Source: VBAS01 sp035764525 (GTDB taxonomy: Bacteria; Bacteroidota; Bacteroidia; Chitinophagales; Chitinophagaceae). From it: 7,392 nt of DNA. Shown here piece after piece: positions 1 through 7,035 of the stretch. The DNA lies in assembly GCA_035764525.1 (NCBI GenBank), contig DASTZB010000385.1:1-7392 (forward strand), written 5' to 3'. Position numbers and translations under genes: made by a program. The notes beneath the pieces are model-generated. The model saw only the letters and a program-made list of their open reading frames with translations. It did not search any database and was not told the origin of the DNA. The number at the start of each line of letters is the position of its first letter. Position 1 is the stretch's first letter.

Positions 1-75
1 CCATAACCTTTTTTATAAATAATCGGGATGTTCCGGATAGACCCGTGCTTCATCGATCACCAATTCAAGAACCAT

Positions 76-83
76 TACTTTTG
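76..83 (+). promoter_or_regulatory. possible -7 box for obgE
   Basis: TACTTTTG fits the Bacteroidota -7 consensus TAnnTTTG exactly and lies 17 bases before the obgE GTG start, so transcription would begin only about 10 bases upstream of the gene. No TTG or TTTG element is found about 19-21 bases further upstream, so only half of the promoter is present. It could be chance, or obgE could be read from a gene beyond the left edge. Confidence 0.3.
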
Positions 84-100
84 CCGCTCAACTTTCACTA

Positions 101-1093
101 GTGGAGAAAACAAACTTTGTTGACCAGATAAGGATTTTTTGCAGAAGCGGGCATGGCGGAGCCGGCAGCAAACATTTTGCCCGCACAAAATTCAATCCGC
201 TGGCAGGGCCCGATGGCGGCAATGGCGGTAGAGGCGGGCACATCATCTTAAAAGGTAATCGTAATCTCTGGACATTGCTTCATCTTCGTTATTTCAAAAA
301 CGTACTGGCAGAAAATGGCGAAGGCGGCATGAAAAATAATATGAGTGGCCGCGATGGAAAAGATATTTATATCGAAGTGCCACTGGGTACCATCATAAAA
401 GATGAAGAAACAGGTGAGAAAGAAGCAGAGATCATGGATGATGGACAGGAAGTGATCTGGCTAAAAGGCGGTAAAGGTGGTTTGGGCAATTCAAATTTTG
501 CAACCGCAACTAACCAGGCTCCTGAATATGCACAACCCGGTTTGCCAGGAGTAGAAGGATGGAAAGTGCTTGAATTAAAAGTATTGGCTGATGTTGGATT
601 AGTTGGTTTTCCCAATGCAGGTAAATCAACATTGCTTTCTGTTATTACAGCAGCAAAACCAAAGATCGCCGATTATGCTTTCACCACTATCAATCCGCAA
701 TTAGGAATTGTTGAATACCGCGATGGAAAAAGTTTTTGCGTTGCCGATCTTCCCGGTATCATTGAAGGAGCAGCGGAAGGCAAAGGATTGGGTCATCGTT
801 TTCTTCGTCATATTGAACGTAATCCTGTATTGCTTTTTTTAATTCCTGCCGACAGCAATGATCATAAAAAAGAATTTGAAATACTTGTAAGTGAGCTGGA
901 AAAATATAATCCTGAATTATTGCATAAGCAATTCATCATAGCCATCAGTAAAAGTGAAATGCTTGATGAAGAGTTGGTGACGGCGATCGAAAAAGAATTA
1001 CCAACAAATATCCCGCATGTTTTTATATCTTCTTTTACACAGAAAGGATTGATCCAATTGAAAGATCTCTTGTGGGCGACATTGAATCAATAG
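101..1093 (+). CDS. obgE: Obg family GTPase (OCT-less)
   Basis: Obg/CgtA is a ribosome-associated GTPase involved in 50S maturation and growth control in the cytoplasm. The 330 aa protein has the glycine-rich Obg fold at about residues 5-158 (FVDQIRIFCRSGHGGAG, GPDGGNGGRGG) followed by the G domain. G1 is GFPNAGKST (169-177), G2 is around T195-T196, G3 is DLPG (216-219) and the G5-like motif is SSFTQKGL near 310. The C-terminal OCT domain of longer Obg proteins is absent, as expected in Bacteroidota. The G4 motif, normally NKxD, reads SKSE (283-286): Ser for Asn is, as I recall, common in this phylum, but Glu for the base-specificity Asp is odd. The GTG start is chosen because the conserved FVDQIRI begins five residues later. 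No Shine-Dalgarno site is seen. Confidence 0.97.
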   Translation: MEKTNFVDQIRIFCRSGHGGAGSKHFARTKFNPLAGPDGGNGGRGGHIILKGNRNLWTLLHLRYFKNVLAENGEGGMKNNMSGRDGKDIYIEVPLGTIIKDEETGEKEAEIMDDGQEVIWLKGGKGGLGNSNFATATNQAPEYAQPGLPGVEGWKVLELKVLADVGLVGFPNAGKSTLLSVITAAKPKIADYAFTTINPQLGIVEYRDGKSFCVADLPGIIEGAAEGKGLGHRFLRHIERNPVLLFLIPADSNDHKKEFEILVSELEKYNPELLHKQFIIAISKSEMLDEELVTAIEKELPTNIPHVFISSFTQKGLIQLKDLLWATLNQ

Positions 1094-1099
1094 ATTCAA
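1082..1099 (+). repeat. small inverted repeat spanning the obgE stop codon
   Basis: TTGAATC (1082-1088) and GATTCAA (1093-1099) form a perfect 7-bp stem around the tetraloop AATA, and the TAG stop sits in the loop and first paired base. The stem is AT-rich and no T-run follows, so it is at best a weak terminator between the convergent genes. It could be chance. Confidence 0.25.
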
Positions 1100-1164
1100 A
1101 TTCACTTGTGTTCCCAAACAATATTTAAGGTCCCAACCTCTAACTTCAACTATGCGGCAACAAA

Positions 1165-1485
1165 TTAATTAATCCTGACGGCAGTTCCTGTGGCAACCAC
1201 CATCAGCATACTTCCGTTGGCGCCGACAGTTTCAAAATCAAGATCGATACCAACCACCGCATTCGCACCAAAACCTTGAGCTTTCTGAATTAATTCCTGC
1301 ATGGCGTTTTGTTTGGCTTCGTCAAGCACTTTTTCATAGGTGCCACTCCGCCCTCCAAAAAAATCACGAAGGCCGCCAAGAATATCTTTAAAAAAATTGG
1401 CCCCGATTATTACTTCAGCGGAAACTACTCCGAAGTATTGTTCGATATTTCTTCCTTCGATATTAGGTGTGGTGGTTGTTATCAT
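1165..1485 (-). CDS. YbjQ/UPF0145 (DUF74) family protein
   Basis: A 106 aa protein, full length for the YbjQ/UPF0145 family, whose members are small cytoplasmic proteins often called heavy-metal-binding-domain proteins and known as oligomers. Their function is not established. Family signatures visible here are the N-terminal TTPNIEGRNI with the FGVVSAEVIIGAN strand, GGRSGTYEKVL (44-54), a helix DEAKQNAMQELIQKAQ, and GFGANAVVGIDLDFETVG (71-88), followed by a final strand MLMVVATGTAV. There is no signal peptide or membrane segment. The gene converges on obgE and is divergent from the DPP7 gene. The A-rich leader before the ATG (AAAAAATAAATAAA on the minus strand) suits Bacteroidota initiation, but I found no TAnnTTTG promoter for it. 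No obvious link to either neighbour. Confidence 0.9.
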   Translation of the reverse strand: MITTTTPNIEGRNIEQYFGVVSAEVIIGANFFKDILGGLRDFFGGRSGTYEKVLDEAKQNAMQELIQKAQGFGANAVVGIDLDFETVGANGSMLMVVATGTAVRIN

Positions 1486-1536
1486 TTTATTTATTTTTTA
1501 GCTTATAAAAATAATAAGATTTATCTATGGTTATCA

Positions 1537-1567
1537 TTTGTTCCATCTATTTTTTAACTTAGGTTTG
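1537..1567 (+). promoter_or_regulatory. Bacteroidota-type promoter for the DPP7 gene
   Basis: TTTG at 1537-1540 and TAGGTTTG at 1560-1567 are separated by exactly 19 bases, matching the Bacteroidota primary-sigma consensus (TTTG near -33, TAnnTTTG near -7). The start point would be about 1573-1575, giving a leader of roughly 12-14 bases before the ATG at 1587. It lies in the divergent gap with the YbjQ-like gene and reads only to the right. Confidence 0.75.
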
Positions 1568-1586
1568 TTCTGATAAAATTTAACGT

Positions 1587-3767
1587 ATGAAAAAGCTGTT
1601 ATTCACGTCCATTTTTTCTGTCATTTTTCTTTTACAGTCAATAGCCGATGAAGGTATGTGGTTGCCGTTATTGCTCGGCCAGCAAGTGTACAATGATATG
1701 GTGAAAAAAGGATTAAAACTTTCTAAAGAACAACTGTATAGCATCAATAAACCATCGATCAAAGATGCTATTGTTATTTTCGGAGGCGGGTGTACCGGCG
1801 AGATCGTTAGTTCGGAAGGCCTGATCTTTACTAATCATCACTGTGGCTATGATGCGATCACTGCCGCCAGCACTATTGAACACAATTATCTTCGTGATGG
1901 TTTTTATGCAAGAGTGAAAGCTGATGAAATTCCATCTGGTATTTCGGTTCAATTTCTTTTACGAATTGAAGATGTAACTCAAATGATGATGGATTCATTA
2001 AAAGGGTTAGCCGGAGCTGACAGGATACAAAGACAAATGAGGGCCCTCAATAATCTGAATACAAAATTTTCTGATGCTTCGCAAAATATTGAAGCGAGGA
2101 TCAGCAATCTCTTCAAAGGCAATCAATATTTGCTTTTTGTTTATCAACGTTACAAAGATGTCCGTCTTGTTGGCGCACCACCAGAAAGTGTTGGAAAATT
2201 TGGCGGCGACACTGATAATTGGGAATGGCCCCGCCATACTGGTGATTTTTCCGTTTTTCGTGTATATATGAGTAAGGATGGAAAGCCGGCTGAGTATAGT
2301 GAAGAGAATATTCCGTTAAAACCAAAATGGTTCTTACCAGTATCAATTAAAGGTTTTAAAGATGGTGACTATACAATGATCTATGGATATCCTGGCAGTA
2401 CCAATCGTTATGAAACTTCTTATGGTGTAAAATTGAAAACAGATATTGAAAACCCGACATTGGTGAAGCTGCGTGATGCCAGGCTGAAATTTATGTTTGA
2501 AGAAATGAAAAAAGATCCGGCAATCAAATTGCAATTGGCATCCAGTTATGCAAGTATTGCTAATTACTGGAAATTTTATGATGGAGAAACAAAACAATTA
2601 TTGAAATATGATGTGTATGGGCAAAAGAAAAAAGCAGAAGAAGCTTTTATCAATTGGGCCAAAGACAAACCGGGTTATTCTACCATTTTTGAAGAATGGG
2701 GAATAGCTTATGATGCATGGCGGCCTTATGCCAAGCACAGGATCTATTTAACCGAAGGAATGAATAACTATTTTTTGCTTGGTTCACCACTGCTCACCTT
2801 TGCAGCCAGCCTTCAACCGATTGAAATTGCATTGGTACAGCAGGGAAAAAGTGCTGCTGAGATAAAAAAGGCATTAGCTGATGCCGTAAAAGCAAGAGAA
2901 GCGTTTCTTAAAAGCGAGAACAAAGTTTCTGATGAAAAAATACTGGGGTATATAACCATGATGTTCTATAATGATATTGACAAGCAACAGCACCCAATAG
3001 ATTTTTATCGAACACAAGTAGAGGCGTGGGGTAAATTAAATGATGAACAAACATTTTATACCTATGCAAAACATGTTTTTGAAAAGACAATGATCTTTGA
3101 TGATGCAAAATGGAATGCATTCATTAAAAATCCTGACGGTAATGTGCTGCAGGATGATCCGGCTTATGCACATGCAACTGCTTTTCTTATCAATTATAAA
3201 AGCAAGTACGAAACAAAATATCAGCAGTTTGCTACACGAAATGCAGAATACGCCAGGATGTATTTGAAAGGGATTAGGGAAATGGATACGGTAAAAGCAA
3301 AAATGATGTACCCGGATGCAACATTTACGATGAGAGTGAGTTTTGGAAATGTAAAAAGCTATCGGCCGAGAGATGGTGTGTTCTATGATTATGTATGCAC
3401 CATGAAAGGCGTTCTTCAAAAATACAAGCCGGGTGATTACGAGTTTGATCTGCCTGCAAAAGAAATTGAGCTTGCTAAGAAAAAAGATTTTGGCCCGTAT
3501 GCAGATAAGCTAAAAAAAGACCTGGTTGTTTGTTTCATTACTACCAATGATATTACCGGTGGCAATTCCGGCTCGCCGGTGATAGATGCCAATGGCAATC
3601 TGCTGGGACTTGCCTTTGATGGTAACTACGAAGCGCTGAGTCATAAAATTGCATTTGACAAAGATCTGAACCGCACAATTTGCGTAGATGTTCGCTACAT
3701 ACTTTGGTGTATTGATAAGCTCGGCGGTGCTTCTAATATCATTAATGAACTCAAGCTTGTAAAATAG
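1587..3767 (+). CDS. S46 family dipeptidyl-peptidase, DPP7-type
   Basis: A secreted serine peptidase predicted to remove dipeptides from the N-termini of peptides in the periplasm. The 726 aa protein has the full S46 length. Residues 1-20 form a signal peptide, with likely cleavage after SIA and a mature end DEGMWLP, typical of the family. The chymotrypsin-like triad is H85 (TNHHCGY), D220 (HTGDF) and S661 (GGNSGSP). N211, W212 and R216 in DNWEWPRH, probably with N326 in NYWKF, match residues that hold the substrate amino terminus in characterised S46 enzymes. An all-helical domain lies at roughly 290-560. Residue 679, 18 after the catalytic Ser, is Gly (FDGNYEA). DPP11 enzymes, which prefer Asp/Glu at P1, carry Arg there, so this is DPP7-like with broad or hydrophobic P1 preference (family knowledge applied by position). 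The ATG follows a strong promoter and starts the signal peptide directly. Confidence 0.95.
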   Translation: MKKLLFTSIFSVIFLLQSIADEGMWLPLLLGQQVYNDMVKKGLKLSKEQLYSINKPSIKDAIVIFGGGCTGEIVSSEGLIFTNHHCGYDAITAASTIEHNYLRDGFYARVKADEIPSGISVQFLLRIEDVTQMMMDSLKGLAGADRIQRQMRALNNLNTKFSDASQNIEARISNLFKGNQYLLFVYQRYKDVRLVGAPPESVGKFGGDTDNWEWPRHTGDFSVFRVYMSKDGKPAEYSEENIPLKPKWFLPVSIKGFKDGDYTMIYGYPGSTNRYETSYGVKLKTDIENPTLVKLRDARLKFMFEEMKKDPAIKLQLASSYASIANYWKFYDGETKQLLKYDVYGQKKKAEEAFINWAKDKPGYSTIFEEWGIAYDAWRPYAKHRIYLTEGMNNYFLLGSPLLTFAASLQPIEIALVQQGKSAAEIKKALADAVKAREAFLKSENKVSDEKILGYITMMFYNDIDKQQHPIDFYRTQVEAWGKLNDEQTFYTYAKHVFEKTMIFDDAKWNAFIKNPDGNVLQDDPAYAHATAFLINYKSKYETKYQQFATRNAEYARMYLKGIREMDTVKAKMMYPDATFTMRVSFGNVKSYRPRDGVFYDYVCTMKGVLQKYKPGDYEFDLPAKEIELAKKKDFGPYADKLKKDLVVCFITTNDITGGNSGSPVIDANGNLLGLAFDGNYEALSHKIAFDKDLNRTICVDVRYILWCIDKLGGASNIINELKLVK

Positions 3768-3885
3768 TTTTTCGAGGTTAAAGCCAATACCGGTTCTTCC
3801 TCTACATATAGCAATGGGCCTGGCCGTGAAATAACATAGAATAGGATAAACAATATTTACTTAACATTGCATCACAACTTTTCTT

Positions 3886-4569
3886 GTGAAATCATTGCAA
3901 AATGCTTTTATTATTTTTTTCTTACTCAATAGCGGTTGCGTGTTTGCGCAGGTAAAATTCAGCCTTGCCACTGATATTTCTATATTGCACAATTTTGATG
4001 AGCAACAAAAATTCACCGTAATTGGACAAACCGTCTTACCTCAGTGGCATTTTGATAAAAAAAGCACCATGTACGCATGGCTTACTTATCATTCCAATGG
4101 AAAATATAAAAATTCTCTTACGGCTACTGCAAAATCCCCAGCCACTCAACCACAAACCATCTCTTTTGTTAATCAATCTGAAATGCGGTTGCGTCAGATT
4201 TCTATTGGCTATAAAAGATACTTCATCGGTGGTTTTGATAATCTTGAAAAATTCAATCTATATGCGGCTGGCGGTTTTGGATTGATCTTTGGCTCTGTTT
4301 CCAATACCTTTTCACCCAATATAGACACTGCTTTGTATACTATACAAAATAATATTGTAAGTGGCACCGGCGATTTTAAAAGGTTGACATTTGATATAAC
4401 CGGTGGTGTTGAATTCCCCGTTTCGTATGAGCTCTATATATATTCGGAAATAAGGATGCATATTCCTATGACCGATTATCCAAGCAATTATCTTGTGAAA
4501 AATTCAAATGCCCCATTTCTTGGCGGGATCAATTTGGGCATTAGAGTTTTATTTGCCGCTGACCAGTAA
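3886..4569 (+). CDS. predicted outer-membrane beta-barrel protein, function unknown
   Basis: I do not recognise a specific family. The 227 aa product has a signal peptide (hydrophobic AFIIFFLLNS, cleavage predicted after VFA at residue 21, mature end QVKF). The Cys at 18 is preceded by NSG, a poor lipobox, so signal peptidase I is likelier than a lipoprotein. The mature part contains about eight alternating-polarity stretches, for example near 42-50, 61-69, 101-113, 122-136, 166-177, 180-193 and 211-223, with glycines and a C-terminal strand GINLGIRVLF. This suits a small OmpX/OmpA-like barrel of about 200 residues. The GTG start is chosen because it alone gives a complete signal peptide; the next in-frame ATG is about 60 codons later. 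A one-mismatch -7 box (TAACATTG, 3862-3869) has no upstream element. The gene is 118 bases after DPP7 and 10 before the epimerase, which suggests co-transcription with the latter. Confidence 0.82.
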   Translation: MKSLQNAFIIFFLLNSGCVFAQVKFSLATDISILHNFDEQQKFTVIGQTVLPQWHFDKKSTMYAWLTYHSNGKYKNSLTATAKSPATQPQTISFVNQSEMRLRQISIGYKRYFIGGFDNLEKFNLYAAGGFGLIFGSVSNTFSPNIDTALYTIQNNIVSGTGDFKRLTFDITGGVEFPVSYELYIYSEIRMHIPMTDYPSNYLVKNSNAPFLGGINLGIRVLFAADQ

Positions 4570-4579
4570 AATTTATTTC

Positions 4580-5695
4580 ATGAAAGAGAAACAGATCATC
4601 TCGCAGGTTGAGATCTATAAACTGCGCATGCCTTTAATTGAGCCATTCATTACTTCCCTGGCTTACGAAACACATGTGGAAAATGTAATCGTAGTGATAA
4701 GAACAGAATTCGGGATCACCGGCTTTGGTGAAAGCAGTCCCTATATGCCCGTGAATGGCGAAAGTATTGATACTTGTTTTATCGTAGGACAATATTTTGC
4801 CAAACTGTTAAAAGGTGCAAATGCATTGAAGCTGAAGGATCATCTTGCTGCCATGGATAGATTGATCTATGCAAATACAAGCATTAAAAGTGCATTTGAT
4901 ATTGCCTTGCATGATATCATTGGCCAGCACAAACAAGTACCGCTTTATGAATTGTACGGAGGTAAAAACAATAAAGAATTAGTAACTGATTATACCGTGA
5001 GCCTTGACAATGCAGAAAAGATGGCGGCAGATGCATTGAAAATAAAGGATAAGGGTTATCCGTCTATAAAAGTTAAGCTGGGTGAATCAAAGAAAAAAGA
5101 TGTAGAAAGAATAAGAATGATACGCGAAGCTGTGGGTAATGAAATTCCTCTTCGTATTGATGCCAACCAGGGCTGGAGTGTGAAGGAAGCGATCGAAACA
5201 TTAAATGCACTTGATGTATATGATGTTGAACATTGTGAAGAACCCATACCCAAATGGAATTTTATGCAATTAAGAAAAGTGAAAAAGAAAAGCCCGATAC
5301 CAATAATGGCAGATGAAAGTTGCGGCGATGCACATGATGCAGCTAGATTACTTAAGCTGAAAGCATGTGATATGTTTAATATAAAAGTTGGAAAGGCCGG
5401 CGGTGTGTATAATGCCTATGAAATTGTAAAGCTGGGTGATAAAGCAAAAATGCATATGCAGGTCGGGGCTTTCCTTGAGTCAAGATTAGGGATGACGGCT
5501 TCAGCGCATCTTGCTCTCTGCAGTGATCATATTGTTCATTGTGATTTTGATACCCCGCTTATGTTTTCTGAAGATATTGTTACCGGCGGATTAACTTATC
5601 ATGCAAATGGTGTGATGAAAGTACCTGATGCCCCGGGATTGGGAGCAAGTATTGATCAGTCGCAATTGGATAAATTGGAGAAGGTTATTATTTGA
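4580..5695 (+). CDS. dipeptide epimerase (enolase superfamily, MLE subgroup)
   Basis: Predicted cytoplasmic Mg-dependent enzyme that inverts the alpha carbon of the second residue of a dipeptide. The 371 aa length is normal. An N-terminal capping domain (about 1-125) precedes the barrel. Catalytic lysines are K164 and K166 (IKVKLG) and K269 (NIKVGKAGG). Metal ligands are D194 (DANQGW), E220 (CEEP) and D245 (MADES). The DFD motif (D322, D324), which binds the dipeptide amino group and marks dipeptide epimerases, is present in HCDFDTPLMF, and GGLTY and PGLG follow as in the Bacillus subtilis Ala-Glu epimerase. The position matching Arg24 of that enzyme, which recognises the Glu side chain, is A28 here (PFITSLAY), so strict Ala-Glu specificity is unlikely. 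A longer frame opens at 4508 but would overlap the previous gene by 62 bases; the ATG at 4580 fits the family N-terminus and leaves a 10-base gap. Confidence 0.93.
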   Translation: MKEKQIISQVEIYKLRMPLIEPFITSLAYETHVENVIVVIRTEFGITGFGESSPYMPVNGESIDTCFIVGQYFAKLLKGANALKLKDHLAAMDRLIYANTSIKSAFDIALHDIIGQHKQVPLYELYGGKNNKELVTDYTVSLDNAEKMAADALKIKDKGYPSIKVKLGESKKKDVERIRMIREAVGNEIPLRIDANQGWSVKEAIETLNALDVYDVEHCEEPIPKWNFMQLRKVKKKSPIPIMADESCGDAHDAARLLKLKACDMFNIKVGKAGGVYNAYEIVKLGDKAKMHMQVGAFLESRLGMTASAHLALCSDHIVHCDFDTPLMFSEDIVTGGLTYHANGVMKVPDAPGLGASIDQSQLDKLEKVII

Positions 5696-5712
5696 TTTAG
5701 TAACTTTTGGTT

Positions 5713-6906
5713 ATGAAACCATTAATAACCTTAAAACCGCTTCAGCACCGGGGTAGTGAGCATATAGGGATTCTTTATAAAAACAATTTAGCCCTGAATA
5801 TCCTGATTAGAAGTAAAGCCGGTGGTAAGTGGAGTCAAACACACCGTTGCTGGTACATTCCTCTTAGCCGCGAAACATATAACAAATTAAAAATGGCATT
5901 GAAAGGACTTGCCACAGTTGAAAATGGCGAGTTAAAAAAATATCTTGAGGAAAAAAATAATCCTGCTGCAAAAAAAGTTAGTTCCTCCAAAGTAAATAAT
6001 GCTTTATTGGGAAAAGAGACAAGTCATATGAAACCGGCAGCCGGGATCTCCAATATAAATAAGCATGTAATATCTGATATGGTAAAGCATCTGCAGCTGA
6101 AAGGGTACAGTTCATCAACTACGAAAACCTATACTAATGAAATTGCTGTTTTTTTAAGAACAATAAAAGATCATTCAGCAGATGAGTTTTCTACAAAGCG
6201 ATTGAAAGATTATCTCAGTTATTGTGCAGCTACATTGAAGCTAACAGAAAATACATTGCATAGCCGGATGAATGCCTTAAAGTTTTATTATGAACAGGTA
6301 TTGAATCGCCCCCGTTTTTTTTGGGAAATACCGCGGCCAAAAAAACCGATCCAGTTACCGAAGGTGCTGAACAAAGAAGAAATCGCATTACTGTTAAGAG
6401 CGATCGAAAACCTTAAACATAAAACGATGCTTATGCTGGCATATAGTTGCGGCCTACGGGTTAGTGAAATAACCGCCTTGAGGCTGACTGATGTGGACGA
6501 AAACAGGAGATTACTGATTATCAGAAGAGGAAAAGGGAAAAAAGACAGGGTGATAAGCCTAAGTCCTGCTATGTTGATCATACTGAGAGATTATAAAGAA
6601 AAGTATAAACCGGCTGATTATTTTTTTGAAGGACAACGTGCAGGCTCTTCTTACAGTATCCGTAGCCTCGAATCAATAATACATACGGCAAAAGAAAAAG
6701 CAGGCATTAAAAAAGCAGGTAGTATGCATATGTTAAGACATAGCTTTGCCACTCACTTGCTTGACAAAGGAACTGATGTGGTATTTATTCAAAGACTTTT
6801 GGGTCATAATGATATCAAAACTACATTGCGTTATCTGCATGTAACCAATAAGGATATTCTGAATATATTGAGCCCATTAGAAGACATAAAAGACCTGATT
6901 GGATAG
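5713..6906 (+). CDS. tyrosine recombinase (site-specific integrase)
   Basis: DNA strand-exchange enzyme of the lambda-integrase/XerCD superfamily, 397 aa. All catalytic residues are visible: R249 (CGLRVSE), K274 (GKGKKDR), H339 and R342 (HMLRHSFATHLL), H365 (LLGHND) and nucleophile Y374 (TLRYLHV). A core-binding SAM-like domain spans about 115-205 (GYSSSTTKTYTNEI, then LTENTLHSRMNALKFYYEQ), and PKKPIQLPKVLNKEEI links it to the catalytic domain. About 110 further residues lie at the N-terminus. They include GGKWSQTHRCWYIPLS (37-52) and a polar linker, and are absent from XerC/XerD, so this is not a housekeeping Xer protein. No IntI-specific insert is evident between K274 and H339. A TTG six bases upstream could also start it, but ATG is preferred. 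It begins 17 bases after the epimerase stop with no clear promoter of its own. Enzyme class is certain; the element it serves is unknown. Confidence 0.95.
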   Translation: MKPLITLKPLQHRGSEHIGILYKNNLALNILIRSKAGGKWSQTHRCWYIPLSRETYNKLKMALKGLATVENGELKKYLEEKNNPAAKKVSSSKVNNALLGKETSHMKPAAGISNINKHVISDMVKHLQLKGYSSSTTKTYTNEIAVFLRTIKDHSADEFSTKRLKDYLSYCAATLKLTENTLHSRMNALKFYYEQVLNRPRFFWEIPRPKKPIQLPKVLNKEEIALLLRAIENLKHKTMLMLAYSCGLRVSEITALRLTDVDENRRLLIIRRGKGKKDRVISLSPAMLIILRDYKEKYKPADYFFEGQRAGSSYSIRSLESIIHTAKEKAGIKKAGSMHMLRHSFATHLLDKGTDVVFIQRLLGHNDIKTTLRYLHVTNKDILNILSPLEDIKDLIG

Positions 6907-6942
6907 TTGTATTGTCGCAAGTTTTAATATCTTGCTAAAACC

Positions 6943-6978
6943 AATTGAACTCTCTGAGAATCAGAGTGACAATTTTTT
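6943..6978 (+). terminator. rho-independent terminator-like hairpin after the recombinase
   Basis: CTCTGA (6952-6957) and TCAGAG (6961-6966) pair perfectly around a GAA loop. AATTG (6943-6947) and CAATT (6970-6974) extend the stem beyond a small internal loop with a lone C-G pair. Six T residues follow (6973-6978), partly shared with the outer stem. It lies 36 bases after the recombinase stop. The stem is moderately stable, so this is a plausible terminator; an imperfect recombination-site hairpin is the alternative reading. Confidence 0.5.
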
Positions 6979-7008
6979 GAACATGGCAAAAAAGGTTTCG
7001 TAAATTGC
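6976..7008 (+). promoter_or_regulatory. weak candidate promoter for the right-edge gene
   Basis: TTTG at 6976-6979 and TAAATTGC at 7001-7008 are 21 bases apart, roughly the Bacteroidota geometry, but the -7 box departs from TAnnTTTG at its last two positions. The start would fall near 7014, giving a short leader containing the GTTAGCGGC sequence. It overlaps the terminator T-run, which weakens the case. Confidence 0.2.
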
Positions 7009-7019
7009 GATAATACACA

Positions 7020-7029
7020 CGTTAGCGGC
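7020..7029. other. GTTAGCGGC core-like sequence, possible cassette boundary
   Basis: CGTTAGCGGC lies six bases before the ATG of the next gene and follows TAATACACA. It resembles the GTT-starting core (GTTAGSC or GTTRRRY) at the end of integron attC sites, but mismatches GTTRRRY at two of seven positions. No complementary GCCGCTAAC half-site occurs in the window, and this is the only copy present. The resemblance is suggestive because a recombinase gene ends just upstream. Confidence 0.25.
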
Positions 7030-7035
7030 TATATT

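Larger units (their letters stand above)
6911..7014. repeat. wide inverted repeat bracketing the recombinase 3' region
   Basis: ATTGTCGCAA (6911-6920) and TTGCGATAAT (7005-7014) are inverted copies matching at 9 of 10 positions, 84 bases apart. The left arm begins five bases after the recombinase stop and the right arm ends 21 bases before the next ATG. Inside lie the shorter pairs GCAAG/CTTGC (6917-6921, 6931-6935) and GTTTTA/TAAAAC (6921-6926, 6936-6941), plus the hairpin at 6943-6974. Arms of this length can arise by chance in AT-rich DNA; the position next to a recombinase is what makes them notable. Confidence 0.35.

Noticed and set aside
13..75. Minus-strand 20-codon frame (MVLELVIDEARVYPEHPDYL).
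   Set aside because: It reads rather protein-like but is very short, has no visible promoter and no recognisable homology; it could equally be a remnant or chance.
3..101. Open + strand frame ending in TAG at 99-101, overlapping the obgE GTG by one base (TAGTG), as the tail of an upstream gene.
   Set aside because: The 32 visible codons do not look like a known protein end, including adenylate kinase, which I recall as a common obgE neighbour in Bacteroidota. Too short to support.
1309..1557. Plus-strand 82-codon frame opposite the YbjQ-like gene.
   Set aside because: It is antisense to a clear family member and has no protein-like features; the same applies to the minus-strand frames inside obgE, DPP7, the epimerase and the recombinase.
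3768..3885. Possible terminator or promoter between DPP7 and the barrel gene, including GGCCTGGCC near 3818.
   Set aside because: No stem followed by a T-run, and no paired -33/-7 elements; only a one-mismatch -7 box is visible.
4508..4579. Upstream extension of the epimerase to an ATG at 4508.
   Set aside because: It overlaps the end of the barrel gene, and the added 24 residues do not belong to the family N-terminus.
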